Notes under the pieces: generated by a model
The model's database searches: none
Seen by the model: the letters and a program-made list of their open reading frames with translations, nothing else
Told to the model about the DNA's origin: nothing
Made by a program: the position numbers and the translations under genes
Assembly: GCF_035920345.1 (NCBI RefSeq)
Contig: NZ_CP109149.1
Span: forward strand, 2,356,001 to 2,420,000
Source of the DNA: Nocardia vinacea
GTDB taxonomy: Bacteria; Actinomycetota; Actinomycetes; Mycobacteriales; Mycobacteriaceae
Reading direction: 5' to 3'
DNA length: 64,000 bases
In this document: in pieces, positions 7,918-16,919 of the stretch
Layout: each line of letters opens with the position of its first letter
Position numbering within the stretch: the first letter of the stretch is position 1

Positions 7918-10371
7918 ATGGCGATGTTCAGAGCGAGGCTCGGGGTCCGAACGCGGATTCTGGCGATCGCGCTCGTGCCGAGCCTGACTCTGCTCGTGGT
8001 CGGCGTGGGCGCGGCGGGATATCTGGTTGCCGAGGGAAATAAAGCCAAGGACTGGGCGGCACAGAATCAGCAGGCGATACCCGCGGCCCGCGAATTGCTC
8101 GAGGCTGTCCAAGGCGAACGTGCGGTTACGCTGGCCGCGCTAACCGGCGACGAGACGCTCACCCCCACCCTGGGCGCGGCCCGCATGCGCCTCGACAGCG
8201 CGCTGAAGGGGCTGCTCGATGCTTCGGCCGGATTGCGGGAGGTGGACGATTCGAAGATCGGCGATAACGCCGCGAACTTCACCACCCTCACGGCGTCGAT
8301 GACACAGGTCCGCACGCTGACCGATGCCGGGACGTTGCCAGTCCCCGACGCATACAACTTCTACAACAGGCTGCTCGACATCTTCACCTTCGGCACCGAG
8401 CTAGCCGAGCAGAGCGCACCGGATGCCGAGATCGGCGTGCACATCGCCGACAGTATGCGGATCTTCCTGGTGGTCGAGGCGATGTCGCGCAGCACCGCGC
8501 TCGCGGGCATGATCGCCAATGCGAACGGGCCGACCCCCATTCCGATGGAGGAGTTCCTGCGCGAGATCGGCTTCTATCACGCCGAGGCCGCCAATCTCGC
8601 AGGCGAACTGGACCGCACGCAGCGCGAGAGCCTGCAGACGCTGACGACTAGCCAGGCCTGGCAGCAGCTGACCGCCATGGAAAACGCGCTCGCCCAACGC
8701 AATACATCAGCGACGAGTACCACCTCCAGCTCGTCGAGTTCGTCCAGCAGCACTACCAAACAGGCGACGCCGCCAGCCTTGCCGTTGAGCACCCAGGAGT
8801 GGCACAGTGCCGCCGCCGAGGTGAACCGCGGCCTGATCGATGTGTGGATCACCCAGAGCAAGTACTCGCAGCAGTTGGCCGAGGAGAAGGCCGACGATGC
8901 CACCGCGCGATCCGCGTGGGCCGGTGGCGGTGTCGTCGTGGTCAGCCTGCTGGCATTCTTGATCGCGATCCTGCTGGCCAACCGAGTCATCAACCGGCTC
9001 GAGCGGCTTCGCGGTGAAACCCTCGCGCTGGCCGATGAGCGGCTGCCCGAGCTGATGCGTCGGCTCGGCGAGGGTGAGCTCATTGATCCGGAGGCCGAAT
9101 CAGCGGAACTGGATTACGGTCACGACGAAATCGGCCAGGTGGCCCAGGCCTTCCAGCACGCGCATGCCGCGGCCGTGGCGGGCGCGGTGACCGAGGCACG
9201 CACCCGTGAGGGCGTGAAGGCGGTCTTTCTGAATATCGCGCACCGCAGCCAGATCGTGGTGCACCGGCAACTGGAGATCCTCGACAAGGCCGAAGAGCGC
9301 CAAGAGGATCCCGTCATGCTGGACACGCTGTTCCGGCTCGATCACCTCGCCACTCGCGAACGCCGCAATGCCGAGAACCTGATCATCCTCGCCGGTGGTC
9401 AGCCGGGCCGTCAGTGGCGCAATCCGGTGCCGTTGATCGACCTGGTGCGCAGCGCGGTCGGCGAAACGCTGGACTACGCAAGGGTGCGGGTATCGCGGCT
9501 GCCTGAAACCCATGTACACGGGGCGGTGGTGGCCGACTTGATCCACCTGCTCGCCGAGCTGGTCGACAATGCGACCTCCTTCTCACCGCCGCAGTCGCGG
9601 GTCGAGGTGAGCGGCAATGTGGTGGGGAAGGGCGTGGTCACCGAGATCAGCGATCAGGGGATGGGCATGGCCGAGTCCGAGATCGCCCGGGTCAACGAGA
9701 TGCTGCGCAAGCCACCGGATTTCGGTGTCGCGGCATTGTCGTCGGACTCCCGCCTCGGACTGTTCGTGGTCGCACAGCTGGCCACCAGGCACGGGGTGTC
9801 GATCCGGCTGACGGAATCCGACTACGGCGGCATCCGCGCTATCGTGCTCATCCCGTCGGCTCTGCTCGCCGATGAACCAGCCGCGCTGACAACGGGTTCC
9901 GAGCAGCTGGAATCGGCGCGCCGACGACGGCACCCGGTCCCCTTCGTCGACTCCTCTCCCTTTGGTGGCGCCGAAACCGAGTCCGCCGTGCTCACCGCAC
10001 CTGCGCTGGCATCGCCCGCGATCGAGTCATCGGCGCCGCGCCCTGCGTTCGAGGCGCCGCAGCCCACCGCAGCGGATACCAGGCCCGCGCTACCGCGCCG
10101 GAACCGGCAGGCCAGCATCGCACCACAGTTGACGCAGCCGACCGTGGTCGAGCCGGAAGCCGAAGAGTCGCAGGAGCGGGAGCGCTCCGCGGAGCAGGCC
10201 CGAGATCTGATGTCCGCCATCGAAAATGGGACCAGGCAGGGCCGCCGCGCCGTCCCCGATGCCGTGCTGCCCGAAGTGGCGGCCGCCGAGCAATTCGGCA
10301 CCTATCAGGGACCGAGCGGCAATCCCTCGGATGAACAGGAAGGCAACGGTGACTTCTTCCAGCCCCGGTGA
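7918..10371 (+). CDS. cvnA: conservon sensor histidine kinase with nitrate/nitrite-sensing domain
   Basis: An 817-residue membrane kinase. A first membrane segment at about residues 14-36 and a second at about 335-356 flank an extracytoplasmic nitrate/nitrite-sensor-like helical domain. A HAMP-like segment follows. The ATPase domain shows the N-box ELVDNATSFSPP (about residue 547), DQGMGM (about 580) and SRLGLFVVAQLATRHG. The usual histidine region is degenerate, as in other conservon kinases. The C-terminal 170 residues are Pro/Ala/Glu-rich and disordered-looking. A serine/threonine-rich insertion lies in the sensor domain at about residues 264-283. It heads a four-gene set (kinase, roadblock, DUF742, GTPase), which in Streptomyces forms a membrane-associated complex resembling eukaryotic GPCR signalling. 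Confidence 0.9.
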   Translation: MAMFRARLGVRTRILAIALVPSLTLLVVGVGAAGYLVAEGNKAKDWAAQNQQAIPAARELLEAVQGERAVTLAALTGDETLTPTLGAARMRLDSALKGLLDASAGLREVDDSKIGDNAANFTTLTASMTQVRTLTDAGTLPVPDAYNFYNRLLDIFTFGTELAEQSAPDAEIGVHIADSMRIFLVVEAMSRSTALAGMIANANGPTPIPMEEFLREIGFYHAEAANLAGELDRTQRESLQTLTTSQAWQQLTAMENALAQRNTSATSTTSSSSSSSSSTTKQATPPALPLSTQEWHSAAAEVNRGLIDVWITQSKYSQQLAEEKADDATARSAWAGGGVVVVSLLAFLIAILLANRVINRLERLRGETLALADERLPELMRRLGEGELIDPEAESAELDYGHDEIGQVAQAFQHAHAAAVAGAVTEARTREGVKAVFLNIAHRSQIVVHRQLEILDKAEERQEDPVMLDTLFRLDHLATRERRNAENLIILAGGQPGRQWRNPVPLIDLVRSAVGETLDYARVRVSRLPETHVHGAVVADLIHLLAELVDNATSFSPPQSRVEVSGNVVGKGVVTEISDQGMGMAESEIARVNEMLRKPPDFGVAALSSDSRLGLFVVAQLATRHGVSIRLTESDYGGIRAIVLIPSALLADEPAALTTGSEQLESARRRRHPVPFVDSSPFGGAETESAVLTAPALASPAIESSAPRPAFEAPQPTAADTRPALPRRNRQASIAPQLTQPTVVEPEAEESQERERSAEQARDLMSAIENGTRQGRRAVPDAVLPEVAAAEQFGTYQGPSGNPSDEQEGNGDFFQPR

Positions 10372-10744
10372 TCTCAACTGGCTCCTCGACGACCTCGTCG
10401 ATCGACTGGCCGGCGTGCGCTACGCCGTAGTCCTATCCACCGACGGCCTACTGCTGGGCCGCTCCACCGCCATGACCCGCGAAGACGCCGAACACTTCGC
10501 CGCCATGTCCTCCACCCTCTACGGCCTCGCCCGTAGCGCCGGCGCCCGCTTCGACGGCGGCGGAGTCCGCCAAGCCGTCATCGAACTCGACCGCGCCGTA
10601 CTGTTCGTCACCTCCGCAGGCGACAACGCCTGCCTCGCACTACAAGCCACCGAAACAGCCAACCTCGGCATGGTCGCCTACGAAATGAACGTCACCGTCC
10701 AACGCGTCGGCACCTACCTATCCACCCCAGCGCGTTTGCCATGA
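10349..10744 (+). CDS. cvnB: roadblock/LC7 domain protein of the conservon
   Basis: A 131-residue roadblock/LC7 protein. LNWLLDDLVDRLAGVRYAVV, then STDGLLLGRS and a central QAVIELDRAVLFVTSAGDN are the family core. The start is GTG at 10349 with AGGAAGG upstream, inside the end of the kinase gene (23-base overlap), so the two are translationally coupled. Roadblock proteins dimerise and act as regulators, typically GAPs or scaffolds, for small GTPases; here the partner is the GTPase at 11096. Confidence 0.9.
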   Translation: MTSSSPGDLNWLLDDLVDRLAGVRYAVVLSTDGLLLGRSTAMTREDAEHFAAMSSTLYGLARSAGARFDGGGVRQAVIELDRAVLFVTSAGDNACLALQATETANLGMVAYEMNVTVQRVGTYLSTPARLP

Positions 10745-11115
10745 CACACGGCGGTGGGCAATGGTTCGACGACGAGGCCGGTCCGCTGGTCCGGCCCTAC
10801 GCGGTCACCCGCGGGCGGGTGATGGGGGCAGGCCATGACCTGGACATGCTCACCGTGGTCGTCACGGCCGATCCGCCGCCCACCCTGCGGCGGACCGACC
10901 CGGAATACGCGGATATCGTACGACTGTGCCGCGCACCGCAGTCGGTCGCCGAGGTGGCGGCGTATCTGAAACTTCCCTTGGCAGTCACCAAGATTCTCGT
11001 CGGCGATCTGATCGGCGAGGGCCACTTGATCTTCCGGGCACCGGTGCAGCCGGACGCAGGACCCGGCGATCTCAACATATTGCGAGCGGTACTGGATGGC
11101 ATCCGAAAACTTTGA
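10741..11115 (+). CDS. cvnC: DUF742 protein of the conservon
   Basis: A 124-residue DUF742 protein that starts at an ATGA overlap with the roadblock gene. GPLVRPYAVTRGR at the N-terminus and a winged-helix-like C-terminal half with CRAPQSVAEVAAYLKLPL and VLVGDLIGEGHL-like residues are diagnostic. DUF742 proteins are the third conservon component; the C-terminal half looks like a winged helix, though DNA binding is not established for the family. It overlaps the GTPase gene by 20 bases. Confidence 0.9.
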   Translation: MTHGGGQWFDDEAGPLVRPYAVTRGRVMGAGHDLDMLTVVVTADPPPTLRRTDPEYADIVRLCRAPQSVAEVAAYLKLPLAVTKILVGDLIGEGHLIFRAPVQPDAGPGDLNILRAVLDGIRKL

Positions 11116-11704
11116 CCCGACCCGGCCAGCTGCGACACCGCAGCTCGCGGCCTCGGTCAAAATTCTCATCGCCGGCGGATTCGGCGTCGGCAAAACAACC
11201 ATGGTGTCCTCGATCAGCGAAGTCGCACCGCTGCGCACCGAGGAATTGATCACCGAGGTCTCCACCGGAGTCGACGACCTATCCGGCGTCGAACACAAAA
11301 CCACCACCACCGTCGCCCTCGACTTCGGCCGCATCACCATCGACCACGACCTCGTCCTCTACCTATTCGGCACACCCGGCCAAGACCGATTCTGGTTCCT
11401 CTGGGACGAACTCTCACGCGGCGCACTCGGGGCCGTCGTCATCGCCGACACCCGCCGGTTGAGCAACTCCTTCGCCGCCGTGGACTTCTTCGAACGCCGC
11501 GGACTCGCATTCCTCGTCGCCGTCAACTGCTTCGAAGCCGCACCCGTCTACACCATCGACGAAGTCCGCGACGCACTCGACCTCGACCCCCACATCCCAG
11601 TCATGCTCTGCGACGCCCGCGACCGCACCTCCTCTAAAGAAGTACTGCTGAACCTGGTACAGCACCTCATCGAACGGGCCGGGCGGGCTCCTGTCGCCAC
11701 CTGA
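11096..11704 (+). CDS. cvnD: conservon Ras-like GTPase
   Basis: A 202-residue GTP-binding protein. The P-loop GGFGVGKTT is at about residue 26, the switch region holds TTTVALDFGRI, and the G3 motif appears as FGTPGQDRFW; the NCFE stretch at the base-recognition position is typical of this bacterial group, which departs from NKxD. It closes the conservon. The stop at 11704 faces minus-strand genes. A broken copy lies at 7570-7847. Confidence 0.92.
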   Translation: MASENFDPTRPAATPQLAASVKILIAGGFGVGKTTMVSSISEVAPLRTEELITEVSTGVDDLSGVEHKTTTTVALDFGRITIDHDLVLYLFGTPGQDRFWFLWDELSRGALGAVVIADTRRLSNSFAAVDFFERRGLAFLVAVNCFEAAPVYTIDEVRDALDLDPHIPVMLCDARDRTSSKEVLLNLVQHLIERAGRAPVAT

Positions 11705-11801
11705 TCGTGGCCAAGGGACCTTCGAAGCCGTTGTCGGCCAGAAAGACCCGGACTGCGGCGAGGCTGTCGTGCGGTTCCAGCTCAGTGATGTCGGTGCTCA
11801 T
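11667..11801 (-). pseudogene. possible truncated small reading frame downstream of FGE
   Basis: A minus-strand frame begins at ATG 11801, 48 bases after the FGE stop and behind AAGGG. Its first residues MSTDITELEPHDSLAAVRVF look like a genuine protein start, but after about 33 residues it runs antisense into the end of cvnD and stops at 11667. It may be the leftover 5' end of a gene once cotranscribed with FGE. I do not recognise a family. Confidence 0.25.
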
Positions 11802-11848
11802 TTCTGATGCCCTTGAACGCGGAACGCAGTCCGTCGATCCGGATCGAT

Positions 11849-12886
11849 TCACGATCGAACGATCAACCGGAAACCCAGATGTGAGGTCGAGGTCTCAACA
11901 GCCTGGGCCATTCGGGCCGCGGGTCGGTACCGCCGGCAATAGTTCAGGGCGCACAGGTGTGAGCCGCCCTTGATGACGCGGCGGCCGATGCGCGGCTGCG
12001 CTCTGTCGCGACTGTTTTCTTCCGTGCCGCCTCGCGGATCGACGGCGACACAGCAGGCATGCGCTTGGCTCTGGTGCGCGGTGTACCAGTCCTGGGTCCA
12101 CTCCCACACGTTGCCGACCATATCCACCAGGCCGTATCCGTTCGCAGGGAAGGAACCCACCGGCGACGTTCCTTCGAATCTATCCACCCGCGTGTTGTGG
12201 TACGGGAATTCGCCGTGCCAGGTGTTGGCCATCACCGTATTCCCCGGCTCGAATTCGTCACCCCACGCGAACTCGGCGCCCTCCAAACCCCCTCGGCAGG
12301 CGTACTCCCATTCGGCCTCCGTCGGTACGTCCTTACCCGCCCAGTCGGCGTATGCCGCGACGTCGTCCCACGCGATGTGCACCACCGGATGGTCGGGCCG
12401 CTTCCGGATCGAGGTACCCGGTCCCTGCGGATGCCGCCAATTCGCACCGGGAACCCAATGCCACCACTGATACGGGCGGTCCATGCGCACAGGACGATCC
12501 GGCTTGACGAACACCGACGAGCCCGCGACCAGCTGATCAGGATCGGCATCGGGGTAGTCAGCTGCCGTCGGCGCCCGCTCGGCGACGGTGACGTAGCGGG
12601 TGTGGGAGACGAATCTGGCGAATTCGGTATTCGTCACCGGACGCGGGTCGATCCAGAATCCGCCGACCGACACCCGGTGTGCCGGCGCCTCCTCGGGATA
12701 GTGGCTGTCCGAGCCCATGGTGAACGTGCCGCCCTCGATCCACACCATCCGCTCGTGCCCGCCCGGTGCCGGTGACCGGGTAGGGGTGGTCGGCGAATTC
12801 CTGGCACCGCTGTCCGTCGCGCGGCTCGAATCCGGACGATGATCACTGTGCTGTAGCCCGTTCGCTGCTCCACTCATACTGTCCAA
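11849..12886 (-). CDS. formylglycine-generating enzyme (sulfatase maturation)
   Basis: A 345-residue SUMF1/FGE family protein that converts the active-site cysteine of type I sulfatases to formylglycine. WIEGGTFTMGSDSHYPEEAP opens the fold, GKDVPTEAEWEYACRGG and NVWEWTQDWY are family blocks, and the paired catalytic copper-binding cysteines are present in GGSHLCALNYCRRYRPAAR, spaced as in Streptomyces and mycobacterial (Rv0712) FGE. The first 45 residues are low-complexity. It is transcribed divergently from the sulfatase at 13321, its obvious client. The start may be ATG 12886 or 12877. Confidence 0.93.
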   Translation of the reverse strand: MDSMSGAANGLQHSDHRPDSSRATDSGARNSPTTPTRSPAPGGHERMVWIEGGTFTMGSDSHYPEEAPAHRVSVGGFWIDPRPVTNTEFARFVSHTRYVTVAERAPTAADYPDADPDQLVAGSSVFVKPDRPVRMDRPYQWWHWVPGANWRHPQGPGTSIRKRPDHPVVHIAWDDVAAYADWAGKDVPTEAEWEYACRGGLEGAEFAWGDEFEPGNTVMANTWHGEFPYHNTRVDRFEGTSPVGSFPANGYGLVDMVGNVWEWTQDWYTAHQSQAHACCVAVDPRGGTEENSRDRAQPRIGRRVIKGGSHLCALNYCRRYRPAARMAQAVETSTSHLGFRLIVRS

Positions 12887-13020
12887 CTATCCACCGCCGA
12901 CGAAAATCCGGGTATGTGATTCGATTTCATCACCGCGGCGGTCCTATTCCGCATCCGGCATCCTGGTGGTTATCGCGGCATCGGCCGAGCCTGCGGAGTA
13001 TCGTCAAGCCTGTCCACAGG

Positions 13021-13167
13021 GTCGGCCGTCGTTGCCGATACTGGTGCTGAATCGCGACCCCGACCGCGAGTTCGACTACGTAGCGGCGCCGAGCAGGCGG
13101 TCGACTGTCCGACGCGCAGGGCTGGACGGTGGTCAGCATCAGGAACGACCGGGCGACGGTATTTGAA
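13021..13167 (+). pseudogene. decayed C-terminal copy of the HAD phosphatase gene
   Basis: The bases around DPDREFDYV and, two frames later, GWTVVSIRNDRATVF match the last 48 codons of the intact HAD gene at 15748-16734, where the protein reads DPDREFDYVAGAEQALQLAR then GWTVVGIKDDW. At least two frame changes separate the matching blocks and the stop codon is lost. Nothing else of the gene is visible upstream. It fills most of the 434-base gap between FGE and the sulfatase, together with the promoter region. Confidence 0.8.
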
Positions 13168-13277
13168 GCGCCGCAGGGCAACTCGCCTTCGAGGCGAGGG
13201 CCGCAGTTCGACGCCTGACCTCGTTCTCACCCGTCGTGGGTGAAGTGAGCGTATCCGCGGCTGCCTAGATTTCGGTC

Positions 13278-13302
13278 CGGGGGTCTACCCATCGGGGGTC
13301 TA
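13278..13302. repeat. short direct repeat upstream of the sulfatase gene
   Basis: CGGGGGTCTA occurs twice, at 13278 and 13293, with a 15-base period, immediately before the ribosome binding site GAGGAGAAC of the sulfatase gene. It could be a pair of regulator half-sites; nothing identifies the regulator. Confidence 0.3.
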
Positions 13303-13320
13303 TCTGTGAGGAGAACGCCC

Positions 13321-15678
13321 ATGGCAATCCCATTCCGCGGTGTGGTCAACCTCGATATCCGCGATTCGGTCCCGGACTGGGGCCCTTACGAGCAGCCGAA
13401 GGCGCCATCGGGATCGCCCAATGTCGTGTACATCGTGCTCGATGACGTCGGGTTCGGTGCCATGAGCTGCTACGGCGGTCCGATCGAGACGCCGAATATC
13501 GATCGGATAGCCGCGAAAGGCCTGCGCTACAGCCAGTGGCACACCACCGCGCTGTGCTCCCCGACCCGCTCCTGTCTGCTCACCGGCCGCAACCACACCA
13601 CCAACGGCATGGCCTGCATCAGCGAGTGCGCGGTCGGATTCCCGGGAGCCAACGGCCACATCCCACCGGAGTGCGCCACCCTCGCCGAGGTTCTGGTCGA
13701 GCAGGGCTTCAGCACGGCAATGGTCGGCAAATGGCATCTGTGCGCCGAGGACGAGATGAATCTGGCGTCCACCAAGCGCAATTGGCCCGTAGGCCGTGGG
13801 TTCGAGCGCTTCTACGGATTCCTCGGAGCGGAGACCAACCAGTGGTATCCGGATCTGGTGCACGACAACCATCCCGTCGAGCAGCCGTCGACACCGGAGG
13901 AGGGCTATCACCTCAGCGTCGACATCACCGACCGAGCCATCGAATACATCGACGACGTCAAGGCCATCGCCCCCGATCGTCCGGTCTTCCTCTACTACGC
14001 CCCGGGCTGCGCGCACGCTCCGCACCACGCACCCCGCGAATGGATCGAACGCTACCGCGGCCGGTTCGACGCGGGATACGAGGCAATGCGCGCGGAAAAC
14101 CTCGACCGGCAGAAGCAGATGGGCCTGGTCCCCGAGAACACCGAACTGCCGCCACTCAACCCGATCGGCACCCCCGAGACCCGCAGCGGACCCGACGGCG
14201 AGCCGTTCCCGCCGCTGGACTACACCCGCCCCTGGGACACCCTCGCCGATGACGAGAAGCGATTGTTCTCCCGCATGGCAGAGGTGTACGCGGGATTCCT
14301 CTCCCACTGCGACGACCAGATCGGCCGCCTGCTCGACTACCTGGAACGCATCGAGCAACTCGACAACACCATCATCGTGGTGGTCTCCGACAACGGGGCC
14401 AGCGGCGAGGGCGGACCGGATGGCTCGGTCAACGAGAACAAGATTGCCAACAGCGTCCCCGACGACCTCGCCGAGAACCTGGCCAAACTGGACGAGCTGG
14501 GCGGTCCCAAGACCTACAACCACTACCCGAACGGGTGGGCGGTGGCGTTCAACGCCCCCTTCAAGATGTGGAAGCGGTACTCGTTCAACGGTGGTACCTG
14601 CGATCCGTGCCTGATCTCCTGGCCCGCCGGGATCAACGCCCACGGCGAGATCCGCGACCAGTACCACCACGCCGTCGACTTGGTGCCAACTCTGCTGGAC
14701 TGTCTCGGAATCCAACTTCCCGACATGGTGAAAGGCCACGCTCAGGTGCCGCTGCAGGGGGTGAGCATGCGCTACAGCTTCGACGCGGCCAACATTCCGA
14801 CCGCCAAGCACTCGCAGTTCTACTCCATGCTCGGCGGACGGGGGATATGGCACGACGGCTGGAAAGCCGTCACCACCCACCCCACCCTCAGCGGCTGGAG
14901 CCACTTCCCCGACGACACCTGGGAGCTCTACCACACCGAGGTGGACCGTTCCGAGATGCACGACCTGGCCGCCGAGGAACCGGGCAAGCTCGCCGAACTC
15001 ATCGGCCTGTGGTTCTACGAAGCGGGGACCAACCAGGCATTCCCGCTCGATGACCGCTCGGCCGTCGAAATTCTCACCACCTCCCGCCCCCAGCTCACAC
15101 CGCCGCGCAACCGTTACGTGTACCGGCCGGGCGGCGCGGAGGTACCGGAGTCGGTCGCGGTCAACATCCGAAACCGCTCCTACTCGATCGGAGCGCTCGT
15201 CGACCTGCCCGGCCCGGACGCCTCCGGTGTGCTGTTCTCGCACGGCGGCCGGTTCGGCGGGCACGCCCTCTATATCAAGGACAACCGGCTGCACTACGTC
15301 TACAACTTCCTGGGCAGCGAGGAGCAGCGGATCATCGCGACCGAAGATCTACCCCCCGGCCAGAACCTGATCCTGGCCGCCTCCTTCGACAAGGACAGCG
15401 AAGATCCGCCCGGCACCGCTCGCGGAGTCCTGAGCCTCTACTACGGCGACCGCAAAGTCGGTGAAGGCCGAATCCGCACCCAGCCCGGCAAATTCAGCAT
15501 CGCCGGGGAGGGCCTCCACGCGGGCCGCGACAACGCCGAAGCCGTCACCGACGACTACCCCGGAACACGACCCTGGTCCCTCACCGGCGGGACCCTACAC
15601 CGGGTCGCTGTCGACGTCAGCGGCGAACCGTTCGTCGACCTCGAACGCGAAGCCGTCGCCATGCTCTCGCGCGAGTAA
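13321..15678 (+). CDS. type I arylsulfatase (AtsA-like)
   Basis: A 785-residue sulfatase without a signal peptide, so cytosolic, close in length and order of motifs to mycobacterial AtsA (Rv0711). The maturation motif C-S-P-T-R (Cys79), followed by SCLLTGRN, is the formylglycine site. VYIVLDDVGFGAMSCYGG supplies metal-binding aspartates, VGKWHLC the conserved Lys/His, and VVSDNGASGEGG the distal metal site. The C-terminal 200 residues form the extra beta domain of this large subclass. GGAG before ATG 13321 fixes the start. The physiological substrate is unknown. Its maturase lies upstream, divergent. Confidence 0.93.
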   Translation: MAIPFRGVVNLDIRDSVPDWGPYEQPKAPSGSPNVVYIVLDDVGFGAMSCYGGPIETPNIDRIAAKGLRYSQWHTTALCSPTRSCLLTGRNHTTNGMACISECAVGFPGANGHIPPECATLAEVLVEQGFSTAMVGKWHLCAEDEMNLASTKRNWPVGRGFERFYGFLGAETNQWYPDLVHDNHPVEQPSTPEEGYHLSVDITDRAIEYIDDVKAIAPDRPVFLYYAPGCAHAPHHAPREWIERYRGRFDAGYEAMRAENLDRQKQMGLVPENTELPPLNPIGTPETRSGPDGEPFPPLDYTRPWDTLADDEKRLFSRMAEVYAGFLSHCDDQIGRLLDYLERIEQLDNTIIVVVSDNGASGEGGPDGSVNENKIANSVPDDLAENLAKLDELGGPKTYNHYPNGWAVAFNAPFKMWKRYSFNGGTCDPCLISWPAGINAHGEIRDQYHHAVDLVPTLLDCLGIQLPDMVKGHAQVPLQGVSMRYSFDAANIPTAKHSQFYSMLGGRGIWHDGWKAVTTHPTLSGWSHFPDDTWELYHTEVDRSEMHDLAAEEPGKLAELIGLWFYEAGTNQAFPLDDRSAVEILTTSRPQLTPPRNRYVYRPGGAEVPESVAVNIRNRSYSIGALVDLPGPDASGVLFSHGGRFGGHALYIKDNRLHYVYNFLGSEEQRIIATEDLPPGQNLILAASFDKDSEDPPGTARGVLSLYYGDRKVGEGRIRTQPGKFSIAGEGLHAGRDNAEAVTDDYPGTRPWSLTGGTLHRVAVDVSGEPFVDLEREAVAMLSRE

Positions 15679-15747
15679 CGGCACGGACGACCACCAGGCG
15701 TTGCGGAAAGTAGAAGACAGGCAGCACCTGGTGCGAGGAGTGATGCC

Positions 15748-16734
15748 ATGACCACACATGACCAGACCGAGACTGACGCCCGTCTCACCTGGCAGCGCAC
15801 TGCACCAGCCGGCGATCCGCTTCCGAGCTGGAGGGACTCCGTCAGCAAACAGGAAGTGGTGGACTTCGTCGATCGGGTGACCACCGAAGGCGGTCCCGAC
15901 GAAGTCCCGCCGGAGGACCGGATCGCGGTCTTCGACAACGACGGCACCCTGTGGTGTGAGAAGCCGATGCCGATCCAACTCGACTTCGTCTTACGCCGCC
16001 TGGTCGTGATGGCCGAGCAGGATGAGGCCCTGCGCACCCGCCAGCCCTGGCAGGCCGCCTACACCAAGGACTACGGGTGGCTGAACGACGTGATCACCAA
16101 GCACTACCACGGCGACGACAGTCAGCTGAAAGTGCTGGCCGCCGGTGTCCTGGCGGCGTTCGCCGAAACCAGCGTGGAAGAGTTCGAGGCCCACGCCGAC
16201 ACGTTCCTACGCACCGCCCGACATCCCACCCTCGACCGCGACTACCTGGCGTGCAGTTACGCGCCGATGGTCGAACTACTGAAATACCTGGCCGCCAACG
16301 GGTTCCACAACTACATTGTCTCCGGCGGCGGCCGCGACTTCATGCGGCCGATCAGCCAGGACGTGTATGGAATCCCGCGGCAACGGGTCATCGGCAGCGG
16401 GGTATCGCTGGCTTGGAAGGACGACGGATACAGCGGCACCATCGTCCGCGAGCCCAAGGCCGATGTCTTCGACGACGGTCCCGAGAAGCCGGTGCAGATC
16501 TGGAACCGTGTCGGTAGGAGGCCTCTGCTGGCAGCGGGAAACAGCAACGGGGACATCCCGATGCTGCAGTTCTCCGAACAGCCGAACCGCCCCGCGTTGC
16601 GGTTGCTGCTGCTGCACGACGACCCCGACCGCGAGTTCGACTACGTCGCGGGCGCCGAGCAGGCTCTCCAGTTGGCCCGCAACAACGGATGGACGGTAGT
16701 CGGCATCAAGGACGACTGGACCACCGTGTTCTGA
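15748..16734 (+). CDS. HAD superfamily phosphatase (phosphoserine phosphatase-like)
   Basis: A 328-residue HAD hydrolase. Motif I is VFDNDGTLWCEKP (two catalytic Asp), motif II NYIVSGGGRDF, motif III includes a Lys in REPKADV, and motif IV AAGNSNGDIPML. A helical cap lies between I and II. Such phosphatases occur next to arylsulfatases in other actinobacteria. It follows the sulfatase by 69 bases with GAGGAGTG before the ATG, so the two are probably cotranscribed. Substrate unknown. A broken copy of its 3' end precedes the sulfatase. Confidence 0.85.
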   Translation: MTTHDQTETDARLTWQRTAPAGDPLPSWRDSVSKQEVVDFVDRVTTEGGPDEVPPEDRIAVFDNDGTLWCEKPMPIQLDFVLRRLVVMAEQDEALRTRQPWQAAYTKDYGWLNDVITKHYHGDDSQLKVLAAGVLAAFAETSVEEFEAHADTFLRTARHPTLDRDYLACSYAPMVELLKYLAANGFHNYIVSGGGRDFMRPISQDVYGIPRQRVIGSGVSLAWKDDGYSGTIVREPKADVFDDGPEKPVQIWNRVGRRPLLAAGNSNGDIPMLQFSEQPNRPALRLLLLHDDPDREFDYVAGAEQALQLARNNGWTVVGIKDDWTTVF

Positions 16735-16919
16735 CCGATCCCGACCCGCCAGCGTCCCGGCCCGATACCGATCAACATCCACAGCCGGACCCCGCCGCCG
16801 TGGCCATCCGAGTGGCGAACGTATGCATCAATACCTGTTCGCCACCGCAGGCAGTTCGGGTGTCGGCCCGATGCGCGGTGGCATCAGCGCCAGCACGACC
16901 GGTAGTTCCTTCCGCGCAT

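Noticed and set aside
13300..15294. A 664-codon minus-strand open frame opposite the sulfatase gene.
   Set aside because: The plus strand encodes a sulfatase with every catalytic motif; the minus frame shows no domain and composition typical of antisense to high-GC genes.
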